Source of the DNA: Gammaproteobacteria bacterium UBA2965
GTDB lineage: Bacteria > Pseudomonadota > Gammaproteobacteria > Pseudomonadales > Azotimanducaceae
Direction of reading: 5' to 3'
NCBI GenBank assembly: GCA_002348385.1
Contig: DEBD01000034.1
Location: 64,234 to 128,233 of the forward strand
Length of the DNA stretch: 64,000 bases
How positions within the stretch are numbered: position 1 is the first letter of the stretch; each line of letters begins with the position of its first letter. A program made the translations under genes and the position numbers. Shown in pieces: positions 17,636-26,632 of this stretch. The notes below the pieces were generated by a model. That model was not told where the DNA came from, did not search any database, and saw nothing but the letters and a program-made list of their open reading frames with translations.

Positions 17636-18949
17636 TTAGGCCAGGGTCTTGGTCAGCACCTTGGCGTTGCGCTGATAGTTATACAGTGCCTGTTTGGGCG
17701 CTGGAAGTGAGTCGGCGCCTGCCTCAACGAACCCTTTCTCCAAGAACCAGTCCCGCGTCTGTGTGGTCAGCACGAAAAGCTGCTTGAAGCCAGCGGCACG
17801 AGCGGTGTGCTCGGCGGCTTCTAAGAGGTGCGAGCCCAGGCCCAGGTCGTCGTTGGCATTGCGGTAGGAGTCGTGCACCGCCACGCAGGCAAGCTCCGCG
17901 CACTCGTCGAAAGCGTAGATGGCGCAGCAGCCCACCACGATGCCGTCGATTTCGGCTACCAGGAAGCGTTCCATTTCTTGTTCGAGCCGGTCACGGGAGC
18001 GGCGCACGAGTACGCCGGATTCTTCCAGCGGGCGAATGAGCGCCACGATCCCGGCCAGGTCGTCGGCCATGGCGGGTCGGATCAGGTCGCGCAGCGTTTC
18101 GCTGATCTGCGTGCCTTGGCCGCGTGCGGTAAACAGCTCGCCGAGCAGCGCGCCGTCTTGGGTGAAGCTCACCAGGTGGGCGCGCTTTACGCCGCCGCGC
18201 ACCGCGCGCAGCATGGCGGTCAGATGGCTACGGGTGGTCTCGGCCATGTTTGCCTGATCCAGCAGTGAGTCTGTCGCCGTGGGGCTGAGCTCGGTCACCG
18301 GTTGTCCGCTTTCGTCGCGGGCGTAGCCGTCCGCGTCGAAGGTGATGAGTTTGTCCGCGGCGAGCGCCACGGCCATGTCTGCGGCCAGTTCGTCTGCCGC
18401 CAGATTGAAGGCCTGACCGGAAGGCGAGTAGCCAAAGGGCGAGAGCAGCACCAGGGCCCCGGCGTCCAGTGCGGCGCGCACCCGTTGCGTGTGCACGCGC
18501 CGGGTCTTGCCGGTGAGTTGGTGGTCCACGCCGTCCAGCACGCCTATGGGTTGAGCCACCACGAAGTTCCCGCTTACCACGGCGATATCGGCGTTGTGCA
18601 GAGGGCTGGTGGGCAGGCCGGTGGAAAACAGGGCTTCCAGTCGTGAGCGCAGGGTGCCGTACAGGCCCAGAATCTGCTGCATCTCCGACGGGCCCGTAAT
18701 GCGGCGGTTCTGGTGAAAAGTGGTCTCGCCTAAGGCGGCGTCGATCTGGGGCCGCGCGCCGTGCACCAGCACCACGCGTACATCCAGCACTTGCAGCAGC
18801 GCCAGGTCGTGCACGATGTTGTCCAGGTTCTCGTGCTCCAGCGCGTCGCCATCCAGCAGCACGACGAAGGTGCGGCCGCGGTGGGCGCTGATGTAGGGTG
18901 TGGAGTCCCTGAACCAGTTCGCATACTTACTTGTCTGTTGCGTCGTCAT
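17636..18949 (-). CDS. argA: Amino-acid N-acetyltransferase ArgA (N-acetylglutamate synthase)
   Basis: Makes N-acetylglutamate from glutamate and acetyl-CoA, the first step of arginine synthesis and a usual target of arginine feedback. From ATG 18949 it has 437 residues, close to the 443 of E. coli. The frame stays open 44 codons further upstream, but that stretch is unlike the family. The N-terminal amino-acid-kinase-like domain (FVVLLDGDALEHENLDNIVHD, LVHGARPQID) is followed by a GNAT acetyltransferase domain (LACVAVHDSYRN, GLGSHLLEAAE, GFKQLFVLTTQT). The gene diverges from the ATPase gene across a 220-base control region. Confidence 0.93.
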   Translation of the reverse strand: MTTQQTSKYANWFRDSTPYISAHRGRTFVVLLDGDALEHENLDNIVHDLALLQVLDVRVVLVHGARPQIDAALGETTFHQNRRITGPSEMQQILGLYGTLRSRLEALFSTGLPTSPLHNADIAVVSGNFVVAQPIGVLDGVDHQLTGKTRRVHTQRVRAALDAGALVLLSPFGYSPSGQAFNLAADELAADMAVALAADKLITFDADGYARDESGQPVTELSPTATDSLLDQANMAETTRSHLTAMLRAVRGGVKRAHLVSFTQDGALLGELFTARGQGTQISETLRDLIRPAMADDLAGIVALIRPLEESGVLVRRSRDRLEQEMERFLVAEIDGIVVGCCAIYAFDECAELACVAVHDSYRNANDDLGLGSHLLEAAEHTARAAGFKQLFVLTTQTRDWFLEKGFVEAGADSLPAPKQALYNYQRNAKVLTKTLA

Positions 18950-19169
18950 CGGTTTTGGCGCGCTTAGGCGGCTATACCTGGTCCCTTTTCTGGCCGGAGC
19001 CGCGCTGCGGCAAGCGAATTTTGGGGCTGCGCATTCTACACTAGGGCTTGGCGCCGGCAACGGGAGTGTGATTTGGGTCATAATCTGCGCGCCCGCACGC
19101 GGCGGCTGGCTTGCAAAACCGTTATCCTTCCCGTTAACTCCTAAAGTTTGTCTAATATCAGGTACTTAC

Positions 19170-21020
19170 GTGGCCTCCCAACCTTCAGAAAGCGGTGCTG
19201 ACAACACATCGGCAGACGGATCTGCGCAAGGCGGAAAGTTGTCCGAACGGTTGGAAAATCAGGAGCGGCTCATCCAGCTGCCCGATCTCCTTGAGGAGCT
19301 AACCGAAAAAGGCTATCTCACCAAGCGCCAGGCCGAAGATATCCTCATCGCACCGCGTACCCAGAAAGAACTCTCCCAGCATCCCATGGAGATCATCGCT
19401 GCACGTGAGTTCGACAATGGCAACAACCCCGGCCATAAGCTCGATCTGGAAACCATGGGTCGGTGGCTGGCAGACAACAGCGGTCAGCCCTACCTGCGCA
19501 TCGATCCGCTGGATATCAACGTCAGCGCTATTACCCAGGTGATGTCCTACGCCTTTGCCCAGCGTCACAACATCCTCGCCGTGGAGGTCAACGACGAGGA
19601 GGTGGTGATCGCCAGCGGTCAGCCCTACATGTATCAGTGGGAGACCATGCTCACCCAGACCCTGCGCGGGCGTCGCATCCGCCGCGTGGTGTCCAATCCA
19701 GCTGATCTCAACCGGTACATGGTCGAGTTCTACCAGATGGCCCGCTCGGTGGACAAAGCCGAGAAATCGGGTCTGGAAGTCAGCGGTGTGGCCAACTTCG
19801 AGCAGATGCTGGAGTTGGGCAACGCTTCGCAGTCCCCCGAGGCCAACGACGCCCACGTAGTGAACATCGTTGATTGGTTGTTGAACTACGCTTTCGAGCA
19901 GCGCGCCAGCGACATCCACATCGAGCCACGTCGCGACAAAGGCATGATCCGTTTTCGCATCGATGGCGTGATGCACCATGTCTATGAGCTGCCCCAGCAG
20001 GTAAATGCGGCGGTGGTAAGCCGGCTGAAGATTCTCGGCCGCATGGATGTGGCCGAAAAACGCCGGCCGCAAGACGGGCGGGTGAAGACCAAGAGTCCGG
20101 ACGGCGATGAGATCGAATTGCGCATGTCTACGCTGCCCACGGCGTTCGGCGAGAAGATGGTCCTGCGTATCTTCGATCCAGACGTGCTGCTGCGTAGCTT
20201 CGGCGAGCTGGGCCTCACCGGTGAAGATCTAAAGCGCTGGACGGACATGACTCAGTCCGCCAATGGGATCGTGCTGGTTACCGGGCCCACTGGGTCGGGC
20301 AAGACCACCACGCTGTATTCCACGCTCAAGCAGTTGGCCACCTCAGAGGTTAACGTCTGCACTATCGAAGATCCCATCGAGATGGTGGAGCCTGCGTTCA
20401 ACCAGATGCAGGTGCAGCACAATATCGATCTGACCTTTGCCGACGGTGTGCGTGCCCTGCTGCGCCAAGATCCCGACATCATCATGATTGGTGAGATACG
20501 CGACCTGGAAACTGCCGAGATGGCCATTCAGGCGGCCCTCACCGGCCACCTGGTGATATCCACGCTGCACACCAACGATGCACCCACCGCGGTAACGCGC
20601 CTTCTCGACCTGGGGGTCCCCCCCTATATGATCAAGGCCACCGTGTTGGGCGTGATGGCCCAGCGGCTGGTGCGCACCCTGTGTCCCCACTGCAAAGCCG
20701 AGGAGCCGGCGGATCTGGAAGCCTGGCAGCTGCTTACCAAGCCCTTCCAGGCCCGGCCGCCGACCAAGATATACGCGCCCCAAGGTTGCCTGGAGTGTCG
20801 CGATACCGGCTATCTCGGGCGCATGGGCATTTACGAGCTGTTGCCGTTGACCGAGCGGGTGCAGAGCTGCATCAACGCCGACACCGACATGGATGTGCTG
20901 CGCAAGCAGGGCATGCAGGAAGGCATGCGCTCGCTGCGCCTGTCCGGAGCGCAGAAGGTGGGCGAGGGTAAGACCACCATCGCCGAGGTGCTGCGCGTCT
21001 CTCCAGCCTCCCAGGGCTAG
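19170..21020 (+). CDS. GspE/PulE/PilB family secretion-pilus ATPase
   Basis: A 616-residue hexameric-type ATPase of type II secretion or type IV pilus systems. An N-terminal MshEN/T2SSE_N region (about 30-180) precedes the ATPase core with Walker A GPTGSGKTT (372-380), the Asp box (TIEDPIEM), Walker B (IMIGEIRD) and the His box (GHLVISTLHTND). A zinc tetracysteine motif is formed by CPHC (505, 508) and CLEC (540, 543). The GTG at 19170 follows AGGT and gives a normal-length N-terminus. No pilC/gspF, pilD or pseudopilin gene adjoins it, so whether it serves pili or secretion is unclear; FimX at 47 kb suggests that type IV pili exist. Confidence 0.88.
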   Translation: MASQPSESGADNTSADGSAQGGKLSERLENQERLIQLPDLLEELTEKGYLTKRQAEDILIAPRTQKELSQHPMEIIAAREFDNGNNPGHKLDLETMGRWLADNSGQPYLRIDPLDINVSAITQVMSYAFAQRHNILAVEVNDEEVVIASGQPYMYQWETMLTQTLRGRRIRRVVSNPADLNRYMVEFYQMARSVDKAEKSGLEVSGVANFEQMLELGNASQSPEANDAHVVNIVDWLLNYAFEQRASDIHIEPRRDKGMIRFRIDGVMHHVYELPQQVNAAVVSRLKILGRMDVAEKRRPQDGRVKTKSPDGDEIELRMSTLPTAFGEKMVLRIFDPDVLLRSFGELGLTGEDLKRWTDMTQSANGIVLVTGPTGSGKTTTLYSTLKQLATSEVNVCTIEDPIEMVEPAFNQMQVQHNIDLTFADGVRALLRQDPDIIMIGEIRDLETAEMAIQAALTGHLVISTLHTNDAPTAVTRLLDLGVPPYMIKATVLGVMAQRLVRTLCPHCKAEEPADLEAWQLLTKPFQARPPTKIYAPQGCLECRDTGYLGRMGIYELLPLTERVQSCINADTDMDVLRKQGMQEGMRSLRLSGAQKVGEGKTTIAEVLRVSPASQG

Positions 21021-21095
21021 CCGCGTCTTATAGTCGCGCCCTTGCTGTAAGCGGGCGCAGATGCCACGCTTACGCAGGGTGATTGGTGGACCGAG

Positions 21096-22040
21096 ATGAC
21101 ACAGCTAAACTTAGCGGACAGGGACGGTTGGATCTGGCAGAACGGCAAGATGTTGCCGTGGCGCGAGGCCAACGTGCACGTGCTCACGCACACATTGCAT
21201 TATGGCGTGGGCGTATTCGAAGGCGTGCGCGCCTACGACACGCCGGCCGGCCCCTGCATCTTTCGTCTCACCGAGCATACAGACCGGTTGTTCGACTCCG
21301 CCCACATTCTTGGCCTGAAGATCCCCTACAGCAAAGAAGAGGTGAATGCGGCCCAGCTGGAAGTGTTCGCTGCTAATGAGCTCACCGAGGGGTACCTGCG
21401 CCCCATGGTCTATCTGGGCTCCGAGGGTATGGGTCTGCGCGCCCTGGAACTCAGCGTCAATCTGTGTGTCGCTGCCTGGCCGTGGCCCGACTACATGGAC
21501 GCCGACAGCCGCGAGAAGGGTATCAAAGTGCGCACATCGTCTTACACGCGCCATCATGTAAACATCACCATGTGTAAGGCCAAAGCCAACGGCAACTACA
21601 TCAACTCCATTCTGGCGCTGCACGAGGCCCTGGACGGTGGCGCCGATGAAGCGCTGCTGCTCGACAATGAGGGCTACGTGGCGGAAGGCTCCGGTGAGAA
21701 CGTTTTTCTGGTGCAGGGTGGCGAGCTGCACACGCCCGAGCTCACCTCCTGTCTGAACGGCATTACCCGCAACACCATTTTTCACCTGGCCGATGAGCTC
21801 GGCATTCCGATCCACGAGCGCCGCATCACGCGCGACGAGGTTTATATTGCCGACGAGGCGTTCTTCACCGGAACCGCTGCCGAGGTGCTGCCCATCCGCG
21901 AGCTGGACGCGCGGAACATCGGCACCGGCAAGCGCGGGCCGGTCACCGAAAAGCTGCAGAGCGCATACTTCGATCAGGTGCGCGGACAGCGTTCGTCGTT
22001 TCCCGAGTGGCACACGCGCGTGAGCTGCGCAGACGACTGA
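21096..22040 (+). CDS. ilvE: Branched-chain amino acid aminotransferase IlvE
   Basis: PLP enzyme that makes leucine, isoleucine and valine from their 2-oxo acids with glutamate. The 314 residues include the fold IV opening WIWQNGKMLPW, LHYGVGVFEGVRAY, the PLP lysine Lys163 in CKAKANGNYIN and GYVAEGSGENVFLV. The gene heads the LPS-core locus, the same position as in Pseudomonas (ilvE-waaF-waaC-waaG). A TATAGT lies at 21029-21034 without a good -35 partner, and a GCGCCC/GGGCGC inverted repeat lies at 21036-21058. Confidence 0.95.
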   Translation: MTQLNLADRDGWIWQNGKMLPWREANVHVLTHTLHYGVGVFEGVRAYDTPAGPCIFRLTEHTDRLFDSAHILGLKIPYSKEEVNAAQLEVFAANELTEGYLRPMVYLGSEGMGLRALELSVNLCVAAWPWPDYMDADSREKGIKVRTSSYTRHHVNITMCKAKANGNYINSILALHEALDGGADEALLLDNEGYVAEGSGENVFLVQGGELHTPELTSCLNGITRNTIFHLADELGIPIHERRITRDEVYIADEAFFTGTAAEVLPIRELDARNIGTGKRGPVTEKLQSAYFDQVRGQRSSFPEWHTRVSCADD

Positions 22041-22053
22041 AGCGCGACGTCAC

Positions 22054-23028
22054 ATGACGGCCAACGTGCTCATTGTCGCCCCGGCCTGGGTGGGCGACAT
22101 GGTGATGGCCCACAGCCTTGTTCGTTGGCTTGTCGAGTGTTCCGGCTCCCGCGTGGAACTGCTCGCACCTCCCGCCACCGCCTCCTTGGGGGCGCGCATG
22201 CCCGGCGTGGCCCGCACCCATGTGCTCGACGTGGCACACGGAGAGCTGGGCTTTGCCAAGCGACGTGCGTGGGGACGGAGCCACAAAGACACTTTCGATC
22301 AGGCCGTGGTGCTGCCCAACAGTTTCAAGTCGGCCCTGGCCCCCTGGTTTGCGCGCATCCCCCGGCGCACAGGCTGGCGCGGCGAATGGCGCGTGGGTTT
22401 GCTCAACGACCTGCGCGTGCTCGACCGGGAAACCTATCCGCGCATGGTGGATCGCTTTGTAGCGCTGGCGGCAAATGCGCGGGCGCCGGAGCCCCGGCTG
22501 ACCGCCGATGCCGACAACGCCTATGCGCTGGTGGAGCGGCTGCGACTGGATACCGCAGGCGGTGTCACCGTGCTGTGTCCTGGCGCCGAGTTTGGCCCCG
22601 CCAAGCGCTGGCCCGCCCGGCACTTTGCCCAGGTGGCCACCCATGTCGCCAAGGCGGGTAGCGCCGTCTGGCTCATGGGATCGGCGGCGGATGGGGTCGC
22701 GGCCGCGGAGATTGCGCAGCACACGTTAGCGCCCGTCGTGGACCTGTGCGGGCGCACTTCGCTGACGGAGGCCGTGGATCTGTTGTCTCTGGCGGACAGC
22801 GTAGTTTGCAACGACTCGGGGCTCATGCATGTGGCCAGTGCCCTGGACCGACGGGTAGTGGCCGTGTTCGGCTCCACCTCGCCGGACTTCACGCCGCCGC
22901 TGTCCGATCAGGCCAGCGTGGTGCGCCAGACTTTGCCCTGCAGCCCCTGTTTTCAGCGTGAGTGCCCCTTAGGCCATCTGCAGTGCCTGGAGGAGCTTGC
23001 CCCGCAGCGCGTGGTGGAGGTGTTGTAG
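22054..23028 (+). CDS. waaF: ADP-heptose:LPS heptosyltransferase II WaaF
   Basis: GT9 enzyme that adds the second L,D-heptose to heptose I of the LPS inner core at the cytoplasmic face of the inner membrane. The 324 residues begin VLIVAPAWVGDMVMAHSLVR, the WaaF signature, and contain LCPGAEFGPAKRWP and VVCNDSGLMHVASAL for donor binding. The stop shares its last base with the GTG of waaC, and ilvE is 13 bases upstream, so ilvE-waaF-waaC-waaG form a tight transcription unit. The donor sugar pathway is represented by hldE at 30.4 kb. Confidence 0.95.
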   Translation: MTANVLIVAPAWVGDMVMAHSLVRWLVECSGSRVELLAPPATASLGARMPGVARTHVLDVAHGELGFAKRRAWGRSHKDTFDQAVVLPNSFKSALAPWFARIPRRTGWRGEWRVGLLNDLRVLDRETYPRMVDRFVALAANARAPEPRLTADADNAYALVERLRLDTAGGVTVLCPGAEFGPAKRWPARHFAQVATHVAKAGSAVWLMGSAADGVAAAEIAQHTLAPVVDLCGRTSLTEAVDLLSLADSVVCNDSGLMHVASALDRRVVAVFGSTSPDFTPPLSDQASVVRQTLPCSPCFQRECPLGHLQCLEELAPQRVVEVL

Positions 23029-24056
23029 TGCGGGTGTTGCTGGTCAAGATGTCGTCGCTGGGCGACGTGGTGCACACCTTTCCTGCCCTCACTGATGCGG
23101 CTGCCCACGGAATCCGCTTTCACTGGGTGGTGGAGGAAGCGTTTGCCGAGGTGGCGGCGCTGCATCCCGCGGTGGATAAAGTGATCCCCATCGCCTGGCG
23201 GCGCTGGCGCCGCGATCTGTCCGGCTCGCGCGGGGCCCTGGCAGATTTTCGCCGCCGCTTGCGCAGCGAGTCCTACGACCGGGTGCTGGATGCGCAAGGC
23301 TTGATCAAGAGTGGCGTGGTCACCGCGCTGGCGCGTGCAGATGCCAAAAGTGGACTCGCGCCCAACAGCGCCAGGGAGCGTGCCGCGGCGATCTTCTATC
23401 CCGAGCGCGTTGCAGCGCCCTGGGGCCAGCACGCCATCGACCGGCTGCGCCAGCTGTTCGCCGGCACCTTCGGTTATCCCCTGAGCGGACCGGAAAATTT
23501 CGGTATTTCGCTGGATGCCCCGCGGGAGCGCAATTGCGTGCTGCTGCATGGGGCCAGTTGGGCCAGTAAGTTGTGGCCGCCGTCCATGTGGGTGGCGTTG
23601 GCGAAACAAGCGACCGAACGTGGGCTAGAGGTGGTGTTGCCGTGGGGTGATGCTCACGAGCATGAGCGGGCCGAGCAGATCGCCCAGACATGTGGTGCTG
23701 AGCCGTTGCCCCAGTCGGGGCTGGACGAGTTGGCTCAGCGTCTCGCCGGCGCGGCCTTGGTGGTGGGGGTGGATTCCGGGCTCAGCCACTTGAGTGCTGC
23801 GCTGGGTGTGCCCACCGTGGTGCTGTATGGCGCTACAGACAGCCACCTCACCGGTTGCCGCGGTGATCGGGCCGTGAGCCTGCAGGCGCAATTTCCCTGC
23901 TCGCCGTGTCTGTCCCGCGAGTGTGGCTATGCGGGCGTAGCGCCCCACTGGCAGGGCGAAGCTGTGCAGCCGGCTTGCTATAGTCGTCTCGCGCCGCAGC
24001 AGGTGTGGCAGGCTGCCACGGGTGTCATGGATGCAGATCGCCTTTTGCCTATATAA
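23028..24056 (+). CDS. waaC: LPS heptosyltransferase I WaaC
   Basis: GT9 enzyme that attaches the first L,D-heptose to Kdo of lipid A-Kdo2. From GTG 23028 it has 342 residues, starting VRVLLVKMSSLGDVVHTFPAL, the WaaC signature. The donor-site segment LLHGASWASKLWP and GVDSGLSHLSAALGVPTVVLYG are present. Its start shares one base with the waaF stop, and its end overlaps waaG by 26 bases. Without WaaC activity LPS would be deep rough. Confidence 0.95.
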   Translation: MRVLLVKMSSLGDVVHTFPALTDAAAHGIRFHWVVEEAFAEVAALHPAVDKVIPIAWRRWRRDLSGSRGALADFRRRLRSESYDRVLDAQGLIKSGVVTALARADAKSGLAPNSARERAAAIFYPERVAAPWGQHAIDRLRQLFAGTFGYPLSGPENFGISLDAPRERNCVLLHGASWASKLWPPSMWVALAKQATERGLEVVLPWGDAHEHERAEQIAQTCGAEPLPQSGLDELAQRLAGAALVVGVDSGLSHLSAALGVPTVVLYGATDSHLTGCRGDRAVSLQAQFPCSPCLSRECGYAGVAPHWQGEAVQPACYSRLAPQQVWQAATGVMDADRLLPI

Positions 24057-25182
24057 GTATTTTCCTTACGGCGGTATCCAGCGTGATCTGATGAAGCTGG
24101 TGCGCGAGTGCCTTGCTCGCGGGCATACGGTGCGCGTCTATGCGGGCGAGTGGAACGCGCCGCCGCCCGAAGCGCGCATGGAGCTGGTGATGGTGCCCGC
24201 GGCTGGCCTTCGCAACCACACGCGCTACGCGCGCTTTGCCCGTTGGGTGGCGCAACACGCTCGCGCCCACCCGGTGGATCTGCTGGTGGGCATGAACAAG
24301 ATGCCCGGGCTCGACGTTTACTACGCCGGGGATTCCTGCTATGCCGAGAAGGCGCGCACACAGCGCGGCGCGCTTTACCGGCTGCTGCCGCGCTACCGGC
24401 ACTTTGCGCACTTCGAGCACGAAGTGTTTCGCGCCGATGTCGCCACTGAGATCCTCACCATCGCCGATCACCAGCAGCCCACTTTCGTAAAGCATTACGC
24501 CACCCCAGCGGAGCGATTTCACCCGTTGCCCCCGGGCATTGACCGTGATCGTGCGGTAGCCCCGGCCGGATCGGATGATGCTGCTTACCGGCGCGAGCTT
24601 GGCCTTGGCGAGGGCGGGCGCGTATTGCTGTTTGTTGGGTCCGGCTTCGTGAAGAAGGGCCTCGACCGGGCGCTCACCGCGTTAGCCGCGCTGCCGGAGC
24701 CCTTGGCCTCGTCCACCGCCATGCTGGTGGTAGGGAGCGACAACCCGGCGCGGTTTCGGCGCATGGCCGCCCGGTTGGGTGTGGCGGCGCGCGTGCACTT
24801 CTTTTCGGGACGAGACGACATCCCGCGGCTGCTGCACCTCGCCGATGGTCTGGTGCTGCCTGCCTACGATGAAACCGCCGGCATGGTGATCCTCGAGGCC
24901 ATGATTGCCGGACTGCCGGCCCTGGTCACCGCCAACTGCGGCTACGCGCCTTACCTGGCGGAAGCGGACGCTGGCCTGGTGTCCGCCGAGCCGTTCGATC
25001 AACGCACCTTCAATGCCGAGCTGGCGGAACTCCTCGCCAGCGACCAGCGCGAGGGCTGGCGCGCCAACGGGCGCGCGTTTGGGGCCAATCCGCAGATCTA
25101 CCGGTTGGCCGAGGTGGCGGTGGATTACCTGGAGCGCTTCGCCCGCGCGGTGCCGTCGCCTGACAGGCAGCAACCAGCGTGA
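24031..25182 (+). CDS. waaG: LPS core glucosyl/galactosaminyltransferase WaaG
   Basis: GT4-fold retaining transferase that adds the first hexose of the outer core onto heptose II. The 383 residues begin MQIAFCLYKYFPYGGIQRDLMK, the standard WaaG N-terminus, and include GMNKMPGLDVYYAGD, VGSGFVKKGLDRAL and the E-x7-E motif in PAYDETAGMVILEAM. ATG 24031 is preferred over GTG 24022 because it matches the family start. It is followed by the kinase fusion with a 4-base overlap. The sugar transferred here cannot be read from sequence. Confidence 0.92.
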   Translation: MQIAFCLYKYFPYGGIQRDLMKLVRECLARGHTVRVYAGEWNAPPPEARMELVMVPAAGLRNHTRYARFARWVAQHARAHPVDLLVGMNKMPGLDVYYAGDSCYAEKARTQRGALYRLLPRYRHFAHFEHEVFRADVATEILTIADHQQPTFVKHYATPAERFHPLPPGIDRDRAVAPAGSDDAAYRRELGLGEGGRVLLFVGSGFVKKGLDRALTALAALPEPLASSTAMLVVGSDNPARFRRMAARLGVAARVHFFSGRDDIPRLLHLADGLVLPAYDETAGMVILEAMIAGLPALVTANCGYAPYLAEADAGLVSAEPFDQRTFNAELAELLASDQREGWRANGRAFGANPQIYRLAEVAVDYLERFARAVPSPDRQQPA

Positions 25183-26600
25183 CCGTGCCGCTTACCGTCG
25201 CCAATCTGTGTCGCGCCCCCCGGGAACTTCCGGTGCCGTTCACTCTGGAAGTGCGCATATCGTTTGCCGACGGCGCGACGGCAGCTGGGCGGGTGGAATG
25301 TACAGACGTGCTGCGGCACCTGCCGGGCAGCCGCCTGGTGGTGCGCGTCGCTGCAGCCGGCGGGACGTATGCGCTCAAGCTGTTTCTGGGTCGCGAGGCC
25401 CAGCGTCACTATCGTCGTGAGCTAGCCGGTCTTGCCGCCCTGTCGGGCAGCCAGGCGGGCGCCGCTCGTGCGGCGGCCACGTTAGAGATGGACGACGGCG
25501 CCGAGCGCGCCTGGGGTGTGCTCGTGCCGTGGATCGAAGGCGCCGAACCGCTGCGTGACGATGACGTGGCTGGCGTTCGTGAGGTGGCCGCACAGGTCGG
25601 CCGTCTGCACGCTCAGGGCTTTCTGCGTAGCGACCCACACCTGAACAACTACGTGCGCGGGAGCGACGGGATGATCCACGCCCTGGACGGCGACGGCGTG
25701 CGGCCATGCCGTTGGCCCGTGCCCGGGCGCTATCTGGCCAACCTGGGCAGGCAGCTGGCGGAGTTGCCACCGGCAGCCGACGGCGACATGGCACAGGTGT
25801 GCCAGGCCTATTGCCGCGCGCGTTGGGATCGCGACGCTACGCCTTCCTTGTTAGCGCGCGTCCGCAGCCATCTCCGGCGCCAACGCCGGCGGCGCGTTCG
25901 GCGCTTTCTCGCCAAGACGCTGCGTGAGTGTTCGGAGTTTCACTGCGAGCGGGCAAGCGGAAGCTTCGTTGCTTGTGCAAGAGACGCTTGGCGCACCGAG
26001 ATGCAGGCGTTCGTTGTCGATCCCGAAGTGGCGTTCAGCGGCGCGGAGGTGATCAAGTCCGGCAACAGCGCGACGGTGGCGCGGGCTACATTGGATGGCC
26101 GCGCGGTGGTCATCAAACGCTACAACGTGAAGAGCCGCTGGCACGGCGTGCGGCGTTCCATGCGCCGGTTGCCCCGCTATCGGCGCGCGTGGTGTAACGG
26201 CCACCGCATGGTTTTCCTGGGGCTGCGTACCCCGCGTGCGCTGGCTCTGCTGGAGCACAGGATGGGCCTGTTCAAGACCGTTGCGTACCTTGTCATGGAA
26301 GATGGAGGCAGCCGTAGCCTGGATGTGGTCGTGGCGGAGCAGGGTACATCGGGCAGCCTGGTGAATGGCGTGGTGGAAGCTCTGGCAGGGCTGCGCGAGT
26401 CGGGCCTTGTGCACGGCGATACCAAGGCCAGCAACTTTCTGCTTGCCGATGGCCAGATTTGCCTCATCGATCTGGATGCCATGACCGAAGGCGTCCACCA
26501 TGAGCGCGACCTCAAACGCTTTCTGGCCAACTGGGATGCCTTGCCCGAAGCGCGCGCGCGCTTTGTCGACGCCTTGCAGGCGGCCGGTATGGGTCTATAG
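25179..26600 (+). CDS. Tandem two-domain LPS core kinase (InaA/WaaP-type fusion)
   Basis: A 473-residue cytoplasmic protein made of two eukaryotic-like kinase units. The first (about 45-235) has a VVRVAAAGGTYALKLFLG Lys strand, the catalytic loop GFLRSDPHLNNYV and HALDGDGVR as the metal loop. The second (about 275-473) has GRAVVIKRYNV, the catalytic loop GLVHGDTKASNFLL and LIDLDAM. Both keep Asp and Asn of the active sites. The position matches PA5006 of Pseudomonas, a two-kinase-domain protein of the core locus. A role in phosphorylating core heptoses or a related sugar is likely by context, but the acceptor is unknown. Confidence 0.8.
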   Translation: MTVPLTVANLCRAPRELPVPFTLEVRISFADGATAAGRVECTDVLRHLPGSRLVVRVAAAGGTYALKLFLGREAQRHYRRELAGLAALSGSQAGAARAAATLEMDDGAERAWGVLVPWIEGAEPLRDDDVAGVREVAAQVGRLHAQGFLRSDPHLNNYVRGSDGMIHALDGDGVRPCRWPVPGRYLANLGRQLAELPPAADGDMAQVCQAYCRARWDRDATPSLLARVRSHLRRQRRRRVRRFLAKTLRECSEFHCERASGSFVACARDAWRTEMQAFVVDPEVAFSGAEVIKSGNSATVARATLDGRAVVIKRYNVKSRWHGVRRSMRRLPRYRRAWCNGHRMVFLGLRTPRALALLEHRMGLFKTVAYLVMEDGGSRSLDVVVAEQGTSGSLVNGVVEALAGLRESGLVHGDTKASNFLLADGQICLIDLDAMTEGVHHERDLKRFLANWDALPEARARFVDALQAAGMGL

Positions 26601-26601
26601 T
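26574..26601 (+). promoter_or_regulatory. Candidate internal promoter before the carbamoyltransferase
   Basis: TTGCAG (26574-26579) and TATAGT (26596-26601) are 16 bases apart, inside the end of the kinase gene. Transcription would start near 26608, about 25 bases before the TTG start codon. No Shine-Dalgarno site is evident before that codon. Confidence 0.4.
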
Positions 26602-26632
26602 ACGGCCACCCGCGCAGTCGTTTGATATCTCT

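Noticed and set aside
18950..19169. Promoter elements in the argA-ATPase divergent region
   Set aside because: CATAAT and TAATAT strings occur, but no -35 hexamer stands at 16-18 bases from either; the 220-base region probably holds both promoters, but I cannot place them.
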